A DNA stretch of 64,000 bases, taken from assembly GCA_012931725.1 (NCBI GenBank), contig CM022949.1, positions 68,398,011 through 68,462,010 of the forward strand, written 5' to 3'. Source of the DNA: Litsea cubeba (lineage: Eukaryota; Streptophyta; Magnoliopsida; Laurales; Lauraceae). The notes below the pieces were generated by a model. It ran no database searches and was not told the origin of the DNA. It worked only from the letters and a program-made list of their open reading frames with translations. Position numbers and translations under genes: made by a program. This document shows positions 10,737-22,014 of this stretch, piece after piece. Position 1 is the first letter of the stretch. Each line of letters begins with the position of its first letter.

Positions 10737-12545
10737 TGGCTCCCAAAGCCAATAAGGGCGGGAATCATCGAAGATACCTCCGCTATTGCTGTTCCCAGAA
10801 CCTCCATCGGCTGCTCCTCATCATGGGAGGTTTGGGACGAGATCTGTCGCAGCCACTATCGAGGAAAATCACCCCAAGCAGCGTCTCTTTATCCCGGTCA
10901 TTACCGGAGAAACCTTGTCACCATCCGAAGAGGCGATGCCTTCCAGGCAAAACGAGGCTCGACTGTAGCCACCTCGAAAAGACAAATCCATAGCAGTGAG
11001 CAGGTCACGCCAACCCCGTCACCAGACTGGTGATAATGACGACGATGATGAGCCACACCTTGGAGACATCAGGGCCCAAAACCTTGTTATCCAAGAGAAG
11101 GACAAGCTGATAGAGCAGCTCCAGCAGCGGCTCAAGCAGCAGCGGCAGCTACGGAAGAAGAAAAAGAAAGCGGCGGCTCCACCCTTCAAAGACGAGTAAG
11201 TTCCCCGAGCCTAGCTGGATCTGAGGCAGATCATTGATGAGAAAAAGCGCAGCCGAGCTCAAGACGAGAGCTCCAGCAACAGCCACTCGAAAAGGAGGTC
11301 GGAGCCGATGCCAGAAGACAGAGAAAACTTCACGGAGTGGCTTGACCAGCACATCAACCGGACCGTCCAGCACAAGATGAAGGAAGCCGGTCTCGCCGGG
11401 GATCGGCCAGATGTCTTCGACTTAGAGGATCTTGGCGCTTCTCCTTTCTCTTAGGAGATCAGAAGCTTCCCTCTCCCCGAGAAGTTTAGCGTCCCAAGGT
11501 TCGTCCTTTACAATGGGACCTCAGACCCGGTAGCGCATCTGCATGCGATACTTCAACTAAAGGATGTCCGTATGGGGCGACGATGGTCACCTGATATGCA
11601 GGGTCTTTTCCTCAAGTCTGGGAGACCTCCCCCTTAAATGGTTATGCGCACTCCCAGAGGGATCGATTTCGAGCTGGCGCCAGCTCCGAAACTCCTTCAT
11701 AGGGGAGTTCTAGGCGCACAGAATCATCCTAAAAACCGACAACGACATCATGGCCCTCAAAATGAGGTGGAACGAGAACATCACCCAATTCGCCAAGAGG
11801 TTCTAGACTGTTTACAGCCAGGTTGAGAACTCCACTGACGAGGTGGCGATCAGGTCCTTCCAGAATGCCCTGCTGCCGGGCAACAATCTTCGGAAATAAC
11901 TGGTCTGGAATCCCGTAGCCTCGATGGCAGCGTTGATGGCCAGGGTGAACAAATACATCGAACAAGAGGAGGACGAGGCCCGAGCCAATGAAAGCTTCGG
12001 CATTTCTAAGAATCAGCTCAGGCGCAAGGAACGAACCTCCAAAAAAGACAGGAAGGCGTCTACCAGAGAGGAGGTGAACCGAAACCGGGCGTCCACTACC
12101 TCGGCAGCAGTCTCGGCTCCCACCTCGGGACGAGGCAAGAAGTTCAAGCCATCCTTTCCCTCCCACACAGTCGTCAACACAGTCTTCAAAGAGCCAATCC
12201 AGAAGCTCCTCAACAAGATCAAAGAGGAGCCCTACTTCAGCTGGCCACCACCGATGCGGAGTGACACTTCCACCTGTGACCAGAATAAGTTCTGTGCCTA
12301 CCACAAGTAGAATAGGCACAGGACTGAAGACTGTTTCTCCCTCAAGTCACACCTCGAGAAGCTCGTCAAGGACAGGCACCTGTAGGAATATGTCAAAGGA
12401 GGCGGAAACGTTAACACAAACCGAACTCAACGCCAGAATGATGAGGATCACTCCAGCAATGAGTTGAAAAGGATCATCAGCGTCATTCACTTGGCTCCCG
12501 CCCCCAAGAGGAGTAACTAGGCCAGTGCCGAGGCCAAGAGGGCTT
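10737..12545 (+). pseudogene. Gypsy I gag (broken)
   Basis: Starts at ATG 10737 (MAPKANKGG). Frames change and stop several times. The retrotransposon-gag block is visible near 11456-11640: FPLPEKFSVPRF, then YNGTSDPVAHL. It is followed by basic and acidic linkers (for example 11924-12310, with RKERTSKKDRKA) and a vestige of a zinc-knuckle-like segment near 12280-12350. The protein would form virus-like particles in an intact element. Seen: gag motifs in order after the PBS. Inferred: one original frame broken by multiple stops and small indels. Confidence 0.75.
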
Positions 12546-12559
12546 CGCACGACAAACAG

Positions 12560-13060
12560 GTGATGACGGCCGAGTTAGAACTAGCCGCCAAAAAGGCTCG
12601 GAAGGAGAAACCCAGGATCTGTTTTTCAGAGAAGGACCTGGAGGACGTCCAGCACCCTCATAATGATCCGCTGATCATCACTCTGAAGCTGAAAAACTGT
12701 ATAGTACTGCGGATTTTCATCAACCCCGGCAGCTCGTCCGAAATCCTCTACTACGATTGCTTCAAAAGAACGGGTCTCAGGGAAGAAGATTTGCAGGAGG
12801 CGCGGATTCCCCTGATAGGTTTCAGCACCAAGCCCGTGTACCCCAAGGGGAAAGTCTCCTTAATGGTTAAAGTTGAAGGCGCCTCCATGATGGCCGGCTT
12901 CCTAGTGGTGGACGCGTAGTCCCCCTACAATGCGATAATGGGGAGAAACTGGCTGCACGGCATGGAAGCAGTCCCTTTCACCCACCACCAAAAACTCAAA
13001 TTTTCGTGGGAAAACAAGAATGGCAGAATGGAGGTGATCACAGTCAAAGGCGACTAGCAA
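12560..13060 (+). pseudogene. Gypsy I aspartic protease (broken)
   Basis: Reads through FSEKDLEDVQHPHNDPL, the usual lead-in of Tat-type proteases, to INPGSSSEILYYD, where the catalytic motif is normally D-P/T-G-S-S. The Asp is replaced by Asn here, so the active site is lost. After a stop at 12918 the same frame continues with PYNAIMGRNWLHG, the conserved C-terminal flap region. Confidence 0.75.
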
Positions 13061-13099
13061 ATGGCCAAGCAATGCTTGACAGCTGTGGTGCCCGGCGAG

Positions 13100-14650
13100 G
13101 AGGAGCCGAAGGCGGTACACATGGCCGAACTGGAGGTCGAGCAACACAAAGAGTTGGAGAAAGTTGGTCGACACCCTGAGTAGAAAAGTGTCGAGGACTT
13201 GATCGAGATCAGGATCGATTCCACCGACCCTGAAAGATACTTCCTGCTCGGGATGAGCCAGCTCGCCGAGCCAGAAAGGGCAGAGCTCCTAAACTTCTTA
13301 TTACAAAATAAGGAAGTCTTCGCCTGGACCCCATATGAGATGCCTGGCATCGACCCTAAATTCATGTGCCACCAGCTGAATGTGGACCCCAAGCAAAAAC
13401 CTGTAGTCCAAAAGGCTTGCAGAACAGGGGTGCCGCAAACAGACGCCGTGATCGAGAAAGTCGAAAAGCTGCTAGAGTCTAGAGCGATCAGGGAGGTCCA
13501 ATATCAAAATTGGCTGGCCAACACAGTGGTGGTCAAGAAAAAAACTGGCAAATGAAGAGTCTGCGTCGACTTCACTGACCTCAACAAAGCCAGTCCCAAA
13601 GACAGCTTCCCCCTGCCGAAGATCGACCAGATGATTGATGCCACTGCTGGCCACGATAGGATGAGTTTCCTCAATGCCTACTAAGGTTATCATCAAATAC
13701 CGATGTATGGGCCCGACGAGGAAAAGACTACGTTCATAAAGCCTAGAGGCATCTACTACTACAAAGTGATGCCCTTTGTGTTACAGAATGCAGGGGCGAC
13801 CTACCAAAGATTGGTCACCAAAATGTTCCACTGTAGAACGGTCAAAGTCTACATTGACGACATGGTCGTCAAGTCTAAAAGGTCCTAGGACCACTTGGCG
13901 GACCTAGGTCAAGTGTTTGACATCCTAAGTAGGTTTCAGCTCAAGCTCAACTCCTCTAAATGCGCCTTCGGCGTCGGCTCTGGCAAATTCCTTGGAAGCC
14001 TGGTCACGAGAAGAGGAATTGAAGCCAATCCGGATCAGATCTCAGCCATCCTTGGAATACAGAGTCCAGCGACAACAAAGCAAGTTCAGAAGCTCACCGG
14101 CATGGCTGCTGCGCTCAACCGCTTTATCAGCCGATCTTCAGATAAGTGCAAACCATTCTTTCAACTCTTGAAGAAGAGCCTGAAGTTCCAGTGGACTACG
14201 GAGTGCGACGAAGCCCTACAAAGGCTCAAAGCCTACCTATCTTCACCCCCTGCTCTCGACGCCAAAACAGGGAGAGGTGCTCTACATCTATTTGGTGGTC
14301 TCGAACCATGCAGTGAGCTCGGTCCTCATCAGAGAGTAAGCTAAGCAGCAAAAGCCGATCTATTACACGAGCAAGATCCTACTTGATGCCCAGACTAGGT
14401 ATCTACAATTGGAGAAGCTTGCATTAGCGCTCGTCAGCGCTTCCCGCAAACTCTCCCACTACTTCCAAACATACACCATAGTGGTTGTGACAGAACATCC
14501 ACTCAAATCACTCTTCAAGAAGGCAGATTTCTCTAGCAGAATCTCGCACTGGGACGTCGAATTGGGGCAGTACGACATTCAGTATCAACCCAAAACGGTG
14601 GTTAAAGCTCAAGTCTTGGCGGATTTCATCATCAAGTTCATCTCCTCGAG
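13100..14650 (+). pseudogene. Gypsy I reverse transcriptase and RNase H (broken)
   Basis: Successive RT blocks are visible in order: MPGIDPKFMCHQLNVDP, VCVDFTDLNKASPKDSFPLP (after a TGA at 13553), GYHQIPM (after a TAA), MPFVLQNAGATYQR, then the catalytic YIDDMVVKSK near 13850. The thumb and connection (KCAFGVGSGKFLG, KLTGMAAALNRFISRS) and a first RNase H (YLQLEKLALALVSASRKLSHYF) follow. At least four internal stops break the frame. In an intact element it makes the cDNA and removes the RNA template. Confidence 0.85.
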
Positions 14651-14689
14651 TTCGGCACCGACCTCATTCGGAACCGAACTTTCGGGCAT

Positions 14690-15150
14690 TGGGCGTGAGG
14701 ATGAAGTCACGGAGACCGAAGAAGGGTGGACTTGGAATCAGTTCCTTGCTTCAGCTTGTAAGGTCTTCATCGATGGATACTTTACCTCCAAGAAGGCCGG
14801 CGCCGGCATAGTCCTTCAATCTCCAGAGGGGCTAGTCATAGAGCAATCCCTGACACTGGACTTCAAAGCGTCGAATAACGAAGCAGAGTACGAAGCCCTA
14901 ATAGTGGGGCTGAATAGCGCTAAAATCCTCGAAATTCTACAGCTACAGCTCGTGGTTTTCAGTGATTCATAGTTGGTGACGAGCCAGCTCACTGGAGACT
15001 ACCAGGCTCGCGATGATAGGATGACAGCTTACTTAGCCCTCGTAAAAAAGCTTCTATCTCGGTTTCAAAAAGTCGTGGTCAAGTAAATCGGCAGAGATTC
15101 TAACTCTCACACCGACGCCTTCGCCAGCCTGGCTTCAGCGGTCGAGGGCC
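14690..15150 (+). pseudogene. Gypsy I second (archaeal-type) RNase H (broken)
   Basis: VFIDGYFTSKKAGAGIVLQS, then NNEAEYEALIVGL and VVFSDS match the D-E-D pattern of the additional RNase H (aRH) carried by Tat elements between RT-RNase H and integrase. A TAG follows the SDS motif, and a further stop lies at about 15082. Its presence is the main reason for assigning the element to the Tat branch. Confidence 0.8.
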
Positions 15151-15379
15151 AGGAGGAAAAAAGTTGTCGAAGAGAAATGCTTGGAAGACCGAGCATAGAG
15201 CTTCACCCACCCATCTCGGTCCGAGCTGGATGGACCCGATCATCTCGTTCATCAAAGATGAGAAGCTTCCCAAAAACAAGAACGAGGCGCACTGGACCAG
15301 GCTCAAGGCAGCTCTGTTCTAGCTATCTCTAGAAGGAAAACTATAGTCCTTCACCGGCCCCTACCTTCAATGCATGCAC

Positions 15380-15730
15380 CCAACTAGGGTCGAAGACTTC
15401 CTCCACGAGATACATGAAGGGACTTGCGGAAGCCACATCGGAAGTCGGTCGCTGGCATATCGGGCTATCGACTAGGGTTATTGGTGGCCATACATGCAAA
15501 AGGATGCTCAGCAGTATGCCAGGAAATGTGAGGAATGTCAGAAATTCTCACCCTCTCTCCATCAACCGACACAAGACTTGAGCCCACTCTCCAGTCAATG
15601 GCCCTTCGCCCAATGGGGGCTGGACATTATGGGACCTCTCCATCGGGCTCCAGGAAATAAGAGGTGGCTAATAGTGGCCACCGATTACTTCACCAAATGG
15701 GTAGAAGCAGAACCATTGTCTTCCATCATC
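15380..15730 (+). pseudogene. Gypsy I integrase, 5' part
   Basis: Contains the HHCC zinc site (HEG..GSH, then CEECQKF), the first catalytic Asp in GLDIMGP and the DYFTKWVEAEPLSSI block. The frame is cut at 15730 by the CACTA transposon and resumes at 29948 with the expected next residues, which fixes the CACTA boundaries. Confidence 0.85.
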
Positions 15731-16020
15731 CACTACAACAAAATACAGTTTTGCCAACGCAGTCACCGCGTCTGGAAAGGTAGGTTTTGCGTCGGCAAAA
15801 GATTTCCCAACACATTTCAATGCGTCGGCCGCGCGTCGGCAATTATGTGTAGCCAAATCCATAGCCGACGCTGTTTTAACTGCGTTGGCACCCTGTACAA
15901 TTACCAATGCACTGCAGCGTCGTCCAATACGTCGGCAAAAAGATGTGCGTCGGCAAAAAGTACTATTTTCCTGATTCGAAAACCATATTTGCCAACGCAA
16001 TACCAGCGTCAGTAAAATAA

Positions 16021-16255
16021 ATGCCGACGCTGGCAGTGCGTTGGGAATTCATATAATGGCCGACGCTGGTAGTGCGTTGGGAATTCATAGTAATGGCCGA
16101 CGCTGGCAGTGCGTTGGGAATTCATAGTAATGGCCGACGCTGGCAGTGCGTTGGGAGTTCATAGTAATGGCTGACGCCGGCAGTGCGTTGGGAATTCATA
16201 ATAATGGCCGACGCTGGCAGTGCGTTGGGAATTCCCGGTAATGGCCAACCCTACT
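16021..16255. repeat. CACTA left subterminal tandem repeat (38 bp, about six copies)
   Basis: Unit of 38 bp (ATGGCCGACGCTGGCAGTGC followed by GTTGGGAATTCATAGTA), six near-identical copies and a decayed seventh. Related GCGTCGGC motifs continue on both sides (15780-15990, 16270-16345). Subterminal repeats of this kind are where CACTA transposase binds in the En/Spm system. Confidence 0.9.
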
Positions 16256-18694
16256 AATGCATTGGGAGGCCGACGCACATATCACGTCGGGAAAGGTTGT
16301 AATACCTTTTCTTTTTTGCGTCACACACTGGTGCGTCGGGAAATATTATTTTTTTTTAAAAAATTATATTTGTATTTTTCCCTATATATATACCACAAAC
16401 AAAAATCTGAATACATGTTCAAGCCAACAAACTTGATGCACAAACTAATTTAAAATAGATTCATCATTAATTCCAAAATAATATCCACAACCAAATATCC
16501 GACATCCATAAACCAAAATAAACCCACATATCTCTAAAATATACAAATATTACTACTTCATCATTTTCAAAAGATTCTAACATCCACAAATGTCTGTGAC
16601 CTAAATAAACAAGGTAGATCCCTAAGAGTCTGTAGCCTGCACGATAAAATCCAAAACCAATCTGCAAAAACAAAAAACGAACACCATCAGATACAAGTTT
16701 AATAAACTTCCTACACAAGAGGATTTTGAGATCTAGCATCAGAACACAAGAGTTTGGAGCAAAAAATGTTGGTTCCATAACTCATACAACAAGATCAACA
16801 AGTAATCAATACTACATCAAACTTCTTATGAAATCTCACAAAATGGAAGACTTGCATAACTCATACAACAGGATCAACGAGCCACGCATTGATTTCATAC
16901 TCATACAGCAGCAGAAGCAATACTTACCCAATGCATTGATTTCATTAAGACAGTAATTCATATCCAATGCCAAATTAAACACTGAATTCAAAAAAGATAC
17001 CATGTGCTTGGGACATCACTACACCAAAAACGTTAAAATACTACAGCTTTGGGCGGAATTTAGCAATTTCCTTTTTCCATAGCACTTGTAGCTCTCTCTT
17101 ATCATGTCTCATTTTTTTCAGTCACAATCAATATCCTCATGTCCCGATTCGACTACTTCATTCACTAGACACATTGAACTTAAGCCATGCAAGACTAGCT
17201 AGTAGTTATTACATGAACATATTGCCCTTCAAAATATAATACTCAAACATGTATAGAAACCGTATTCCTTGAGTCTAACATCAACATGTATAGAAACCGT
17301 ATTCCTTCATAACTTAAAAGAGGGTCTTGGTGCATATATGAGTTTCAGTAAGAAGACGAACATTTTGAAGTCAGATGAATCTGAACAAGTTATCTACCAC
17401 ATATGGTAGTTTCATAAACCTTACAATTGCATGTCACAATAGCCTCATGTTCTAATTTAAAGAAATTAACATACAGTAGCATCTAATCATATAGACTGGT
17501 TTATACTTGCACAAATTCTGATCCATCTTCTTTTTCACCGTTCCATCATTAATTCAAACACATTCAGCTCATTCAATTATCACATGAAATAGATAGGACC
17601 ATTTATACTTGCCTTTCACTTGATTCTAACACAAAAACCCCTTTGTTTCCGGGCTTCTATTTGATTCAAAACCACCAATTCCAACCCTAACAGGAACAAT
17701 TTCAAAACAGATCTATCATGAGCTATCTATGATATAATATAGCTCCAATCCCTTAACAATATCTGGAAACTCTATAAAGTTTTTACAACCAAACAACCTT
17801 TGATCACACAACTAGGTTACAACTAGTCCCCTTCTTTAGGGTACCTCTACACCTAGTTTGCTTTCATGAAAATGTACTTTCCCTTGTTAAGCTAATAGGA
17901 ATGAATAATGGACGCACAATCACTAGATGAAATTGCAAAACCTCATAAAAAAGCCAAGAGCAGCACATCAATTAAAACCAAAAGGAATAAAGAAAAAAAA
18001 AGTTCCCCCAATTCAACAACAATGAACTAAAAAAAAACCAGCATAAAAAAAAAAAGAATAAAAGCAATCCATTACAGAACTAAATTAGTAGCCAAAAGAG
18101 AATCTTCACATCACCATTCAGGAATATGTGGATGGACTTCTCTCTTTTACAATAGAACTCATTTAACTGTGGATCTCATATACTCTTATCTTGCTTATGG
18201 ACCCAAAGTTTAGTTGACCATTAGCTGACAGGCCCCTTCATGATAAAACAAAATGTTGCAATATACACTAAACTTTGAAGATAAAGGCCCTCTATATTTG
18301 ACCACTTTCACATTCTATATGGACCATTCTAGTGTTTCCTTCTTGACCATTAATTTGACAATAAAAATTTGGCTCATCAGATTGACAAAAAAAAAAAAAA
18401 GAAGAAAAGAAAAGAAAATGATCCCACGAGTAATAAGAAACAGGTTTGAGTCATGAGATTCAATAGTTGAGTCATGCTTAAAGAAGTGTAATTGTAGTCT
18501 TGATAATGAATGTCATTTGCCAAAGCCATTGATTAGCACAGAACTTGACAGTATCTGCAAAGAGTTTCACAAAAGTATGCTTTTCCATCATACCTGAACA
18601 TATGCATACATGTTGTAAATTATACTTGCATCCAGGATGCATTCTATTGAGCATGGTGATGAATGCATGTAAGAAAAGAGCTTTAAGTTTTTAC
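16256..18694. other. CACTA interior without recognised gene
   Basis: AT-rich DNA, no coding domain recognised. At 17017 lies CACTACACCAAAAACG, a second sequence like a CACTA 5' terminus. A matching end may be the one at 21426, but the triplets outside them (CAT, AAA) do not agree. Direct repeats of a CATGTATAGAAACCGTATTC string occur near 17249 and 17284. Confidence 0.4.
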
Positions 18695-18853
18695 CTGCGC
18701 GGCCCATCATTCCAAATTCCCATGAGATGGAATGGAGCAACCCAGATCCTGTTGAAGCTCCTTGAATATGTTAACAGGACTTGAAGGAACCTTGATTCCT
18801 TCTGGAATTGAGAAAACAAGACCCATTGCTTGACCTGGGCCATGATAAGGATC
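18695..18853 (-). pseudogene. UNG (fragment): Captured exon of uracil-DNA glycosylase
   Basis: A 159-bp block on the minus strand is bounded by AG (upstream intron end) and GT (donor). It encodes 53 codons starting with DPYHGPGQAMG, the catalytic water-activating motif of family-1 uracil-DNA glycosylase. VFSIPEGIKVPSS, NIFKELQQDLGC and IPSHGNL follow, all in the family order. One in-frame TGA lies four codons before the donor, so the copy is not functional. In host genomes this enzyme removes uracil from DNA. Neighbouring UNG exons were not found on either side; only this exon and parts of its introns seem to have been taken into the CACTA element. Confidence 0.85.
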
Positions 18854-19146
18854 CTGATAAACATGAAAACTACACATCAGTTTTCTTTAAAAGAAAAAAA
18901 AAAATTGAATACCATTACCATCCTCTTTATCTTCATTGCCTTATCGTCTCTAATTTCTGAAACAACATCAAAGGAGAGAAGGTGTATCATCATGATCAGT
19001 GGAAAAAATGGCATTGCCTGTCCAAACCAACAATTTGAGAAACAGGGTCCACATTTGTTCACACGATTCATCCAGTTGACTCCATCATCGATGGAAGGGT
19101 CATATAAATCAGAAGTAACATATAAATCAACATTGACAGGAGTTAC

Positions 19147-19205
19147 CTTTCAATGTCATCAAGGATGACAATGCTCAACTGAGACTTGTAAGCATCTTCA
19201 AAAAC
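19147..19205 (-). pseudogene. NSF (fragment): Captured exon of NSF (vesicle-fusion AAA ATPase)
   Basis: A 59-bp minus-strand block with AG before it and GT after it encodes VFEDAYKSQLSIVILDDIER. This agrees with the Walker B region of the second AAA domain of N-ethylmaleimide-sensitive factor, which disassembles SNARE complexes. The exon borders look intact, but no other NSF exon was recognised. The assignment rests on 20 residues recalled from the family, so a related AAA protein cannot be excluded. Confidence 0.65.
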
Positions 19206-19299
19206 CTGTCCAAAACACATAGTAAAAAAGCCAATTTCAAATTCCCAAAACAAGTCTGAAAGCAGATTTTGGTTATGGCTATTGAACAAAAGAAATCAC

Positions 19300-20240
19300 C
19301 AGATATTGAAGAAAATCCAGCCCACCAGCCTGCATGGTAAAATACAGTCAATAACTTCAACCATACTTAGTCATGGCTTTTTGAATCAAATGGATAGGAT
19401 ATAGAAAAACAAGGCTATTTTATATGTAGTCCAATTAAATTTTTGTTCAGTGAGCCAACTAGGATGACAGTCAACACACACTTTTGTTTTCCATTTCCAG
19501 GATACAATTATTTATCAGTCATTCTGACCTTAGGGTTGCCAATGGGTAGGTGAGTCGAATTGGAGCAATACTAGACAAGTATATTACAAGTATATTTTCA
19601 ACCAAAATCTGACCTATTTCTTAAATTGGGTTGAAAATGAAAACCCAAATCCAACCTCAACCTCAACCCATTTATTAATAGGGTTGGAAATGTAAACCCA
19701 AGCCTTATCCGTAAGTCTGGTTGGAATGAAATCAGCATAAAGAGTTTAACCGATGCCTTTAGACGTGAAGTTTGGTTTGGTTTGAGTGAGTAATAATGCA
19801 ATTATTCTGGATGGCCAATTTCTTCCCTAGATTCTTCCACTGCCTTAATGCCATAAGGAATGTCCCATTTTTACAACCTACAATGCAATCAACATAACTG
19901 TTGGAAAGTGACGACAATAAGCATGTGGAAAAAGTAATGCTTTTACCAGTTTACTCTCAGTTACAGCACTTCCATTCGAACTTGGTGCAGTAACAAGAGC
20001 AAGCTCCCACCCAGAAGCTTCACTTGTCGGATCAAGACCATTTGCAATATTTGATAGACTTTCTGTAATAAGATGATTGAAACACACTAGCAGATAAGAA
20101 CTACAGGGAGAAAAAAAACCCATGAAATACAAGTGTTCAAAAGAAAACCAAAAAGAAATTTTTACTGGTTGTTGCAATAGCAAGTGCTGAGCATTTTTTT
20201 GATCTAGTTCTGATGCTTCCTGGCTGAATTCATTTAGTCC
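19300..20240 (-). pseudogene. Captured exons of an AP180/CALM-type clathrin assembly protein
   Basis: Three minus-strand blocks lie in gene order. 20166-20240 (GLNEF..EASELDQKNA, then frame-damaged sequence that resembles the usual ALAIV-Q-P run). 19947-20062 (after TTACAG: GLDPTSEASGWELALVTAPS and SAVTESKL, ending at GTAAAAG). 19300-19329 (after ATGCAG: AGGLD). The GWELALVT...ESKL|AGGLD series is characteristic of plant ANTH-domain clathrin assembly proteins, and the intron falls exactly between ESKL and AGGLD. Reading-frame damage and missing N-terminal exons show it is a fragment. The host protein recruits clathrin to membranes. Confidence 0.72.
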
Positions 20241-20592
20241 CTGGTAGAAACAACAATAATAATTCCATAATTTCATCAGAATCCTACAGTGCTCCTCTTC
20301 CCACTACTTTTATGCCAAAACCCTACTCATCAAAGTTCTAAAAAAAAAGAAGCAAAATATGTACTGAGGCTCAGATTCGCCTTTTATCAAAGATGTGGTG
20401 GGCGCCTTTTCTTTGCCATGGCTGCATCTGTGCATCAGTTGGTTGCCTGAGTAACAAATTATACACAGACCCTCCAAACGTTGCCAAGCCAAAAATGCAA
20501 GGACAAGGCATTTGCCCATATCTGCTTGATATCAAAAGCAAAGGAATTCCAATCTTTAGTAACATCATCACTGCCACCTGTATGCAAATCTT

Positions 20593-20623
<31 letters not shown>

Positions 20624-20873
20624 GGAGAGATCACCGATTTTGCGCAGACTGCACACAGAGAGATCGAGCTGAGAGAGAGACCGGTATGCGAGGTTCAGAT
20701 CGACGCGACGGAGAGAGATCGAGGTGAGAGAGAGATCCATCGCGAGAGAGAGATTGGATCGAGCAGCGCCAGATCTCAGCGATGCAGCCAGCCTAGGTCT
20801 GAGAAGATGGAAGGGGGAAATGAAATGGGGAAATGAAGAGAGGGGGAAGGAGATGAACTATGTCGCCAGTTTT
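20241..20873. other. CACTA interior, GA-rich stretch
   Basis: Contains an impure GA-rich block (about 20592-20760) that opens several overlapping frames by composition alone. The minus-strand stretch around 20395-20560 could be further captured exon or intron sequence, but I recognise no protein in it. Confidence 0.35.
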
Positions 20874-21160
20874 AAGGATGGCAAATGGGTTTGGGCTGAG
20901 TTTGGGTTTGGGCTGCCTAACCCATTAAATTAGGACAGGTTTGGGTTTGGGCTGCCTAACCCATTAAATATTTATATATATATAAATAATTTACAAAATA
21001 TTTACAGGTCGGGTTCGGAGCCGGGTATGACATTACCATACCCTACCCGCCCCCGGGTTGGGGGGTTCGGGTGGCATACCCGAAGTTCGGGTCACCTGAC
21101 CCGAAATTTCGGGTCGGTCCCCGCAAGGCCCCGGACCCGTGGGGATTTTTTCCATCCCTA
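20874..21160. mobile_element. Possible hAT-like MITE
   Basis: Begins AAGGATGGCAAATGGG and ends TTTTTTCCATCCCTA. The ends are imperfect inverted repeats of the TAGGGATGGCAA type common in plant hAT-related MITEs. The body has repeats of GGGTTTGGGCTGCCTAACCC and GGGTTCGGG/CCCGAA. No convincing 8-bp TSD is visible, so this is tentative. Confidence 0.4.
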
Positions 21161-21206
21161 CCTCCATGAAACGACGTCGCGCCTAAATGAGGAGGAGCCT
21201 GCCAGA

Positions 21207-21426
21207 GCGAAATTTAGATCTTTCAGTGACAAGTTTGTACTTGTCACCCAAAATTGTATTTCGGTGACAAATTTTTTTGTCACCGAATATCCTCTTTATT
21301 TGGCACCTTGGTTAAAAGGTTTTTGGTGACAAGCAAAAAATGTTTTTGTCACCTTCGTGTGCGTTTCGTGTCAACTTTGATTTTTTGTCACCAAAGGGTG
21401 TCACCAATGGTGCTTTTTTTGTAGTG
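21207..21426. mobile_element. CACTA-like right terminus with GGTGACAA subterminal repeats
   Basis: Repeated TTGTCACC/GGTGACAA motifs in both orientations run up to GGTGCTTTTTTTGTAGTG at 21426, the form of a CACTA 3' end. No left end with the same subterminal repeats is seen; the CACTA-like start at 17017 is the only candidate in range. Probably the remains of a second CACTA inside the first. Confidence 0.5.
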
Positions 21427-22014
21427 AAAGATAGATGTGATATCCGTTTTGGGAAATTATATAATATCGGTTTGATAGTAACCGATATAAAATATAGTCT
21501 ATGATCTACATTCGAGGCCATTTATGAGTAATACTCATAGATAGAATCTGTATTCTCTAAAAGCATGACTCTCTGATAATTCTGATTCTATCTGAATAAA
21601 TCAATTAGTAGGGACCATATCTGAAATCTAAATGGGTCACAGTCACTAACCTTCCAGCAAATCAATCACAAACAAACAGTTTTCCATATCTAATCTTCTA
21701 AAATTTTCATTTAAACTATCAATTTTCAATGAAAAGCATCCTTCAGAGAAAGAATCACCACTTCATCAAATTGAGGGGGAAAAACCCCATTTCTAACTAT
21801 ACAAAAATCTTTTGATCGGTAGGATTTATAGTTCACAGCCTTTCAAATGTCAAAAGCTTCTCAACTAATCATTCAACTAAAACCCAATTTTAAAATAACA
21901 ATACCGGCGCCAAAAATGCGCCGACAAAAATAATTTCATTTATATATTGAAATTTCTTTTTCCAATTTCCCCAAATGTAGGTGCTAAGGGTATGTGGAGT
22001 AGGCGGGAGTATAT

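Noticed and set aside
20393..20836. Plus-strand frame with Arg-Glu runs
   Set aside because: Created by the GA-rich stretch; no recognisable protein.
17017..21426. Confident call of a complete inner CACTA transposon
   Set aside because: Flanking triplets disagree and the subterminal repeats do not match between the ends; reported only as a possibility.
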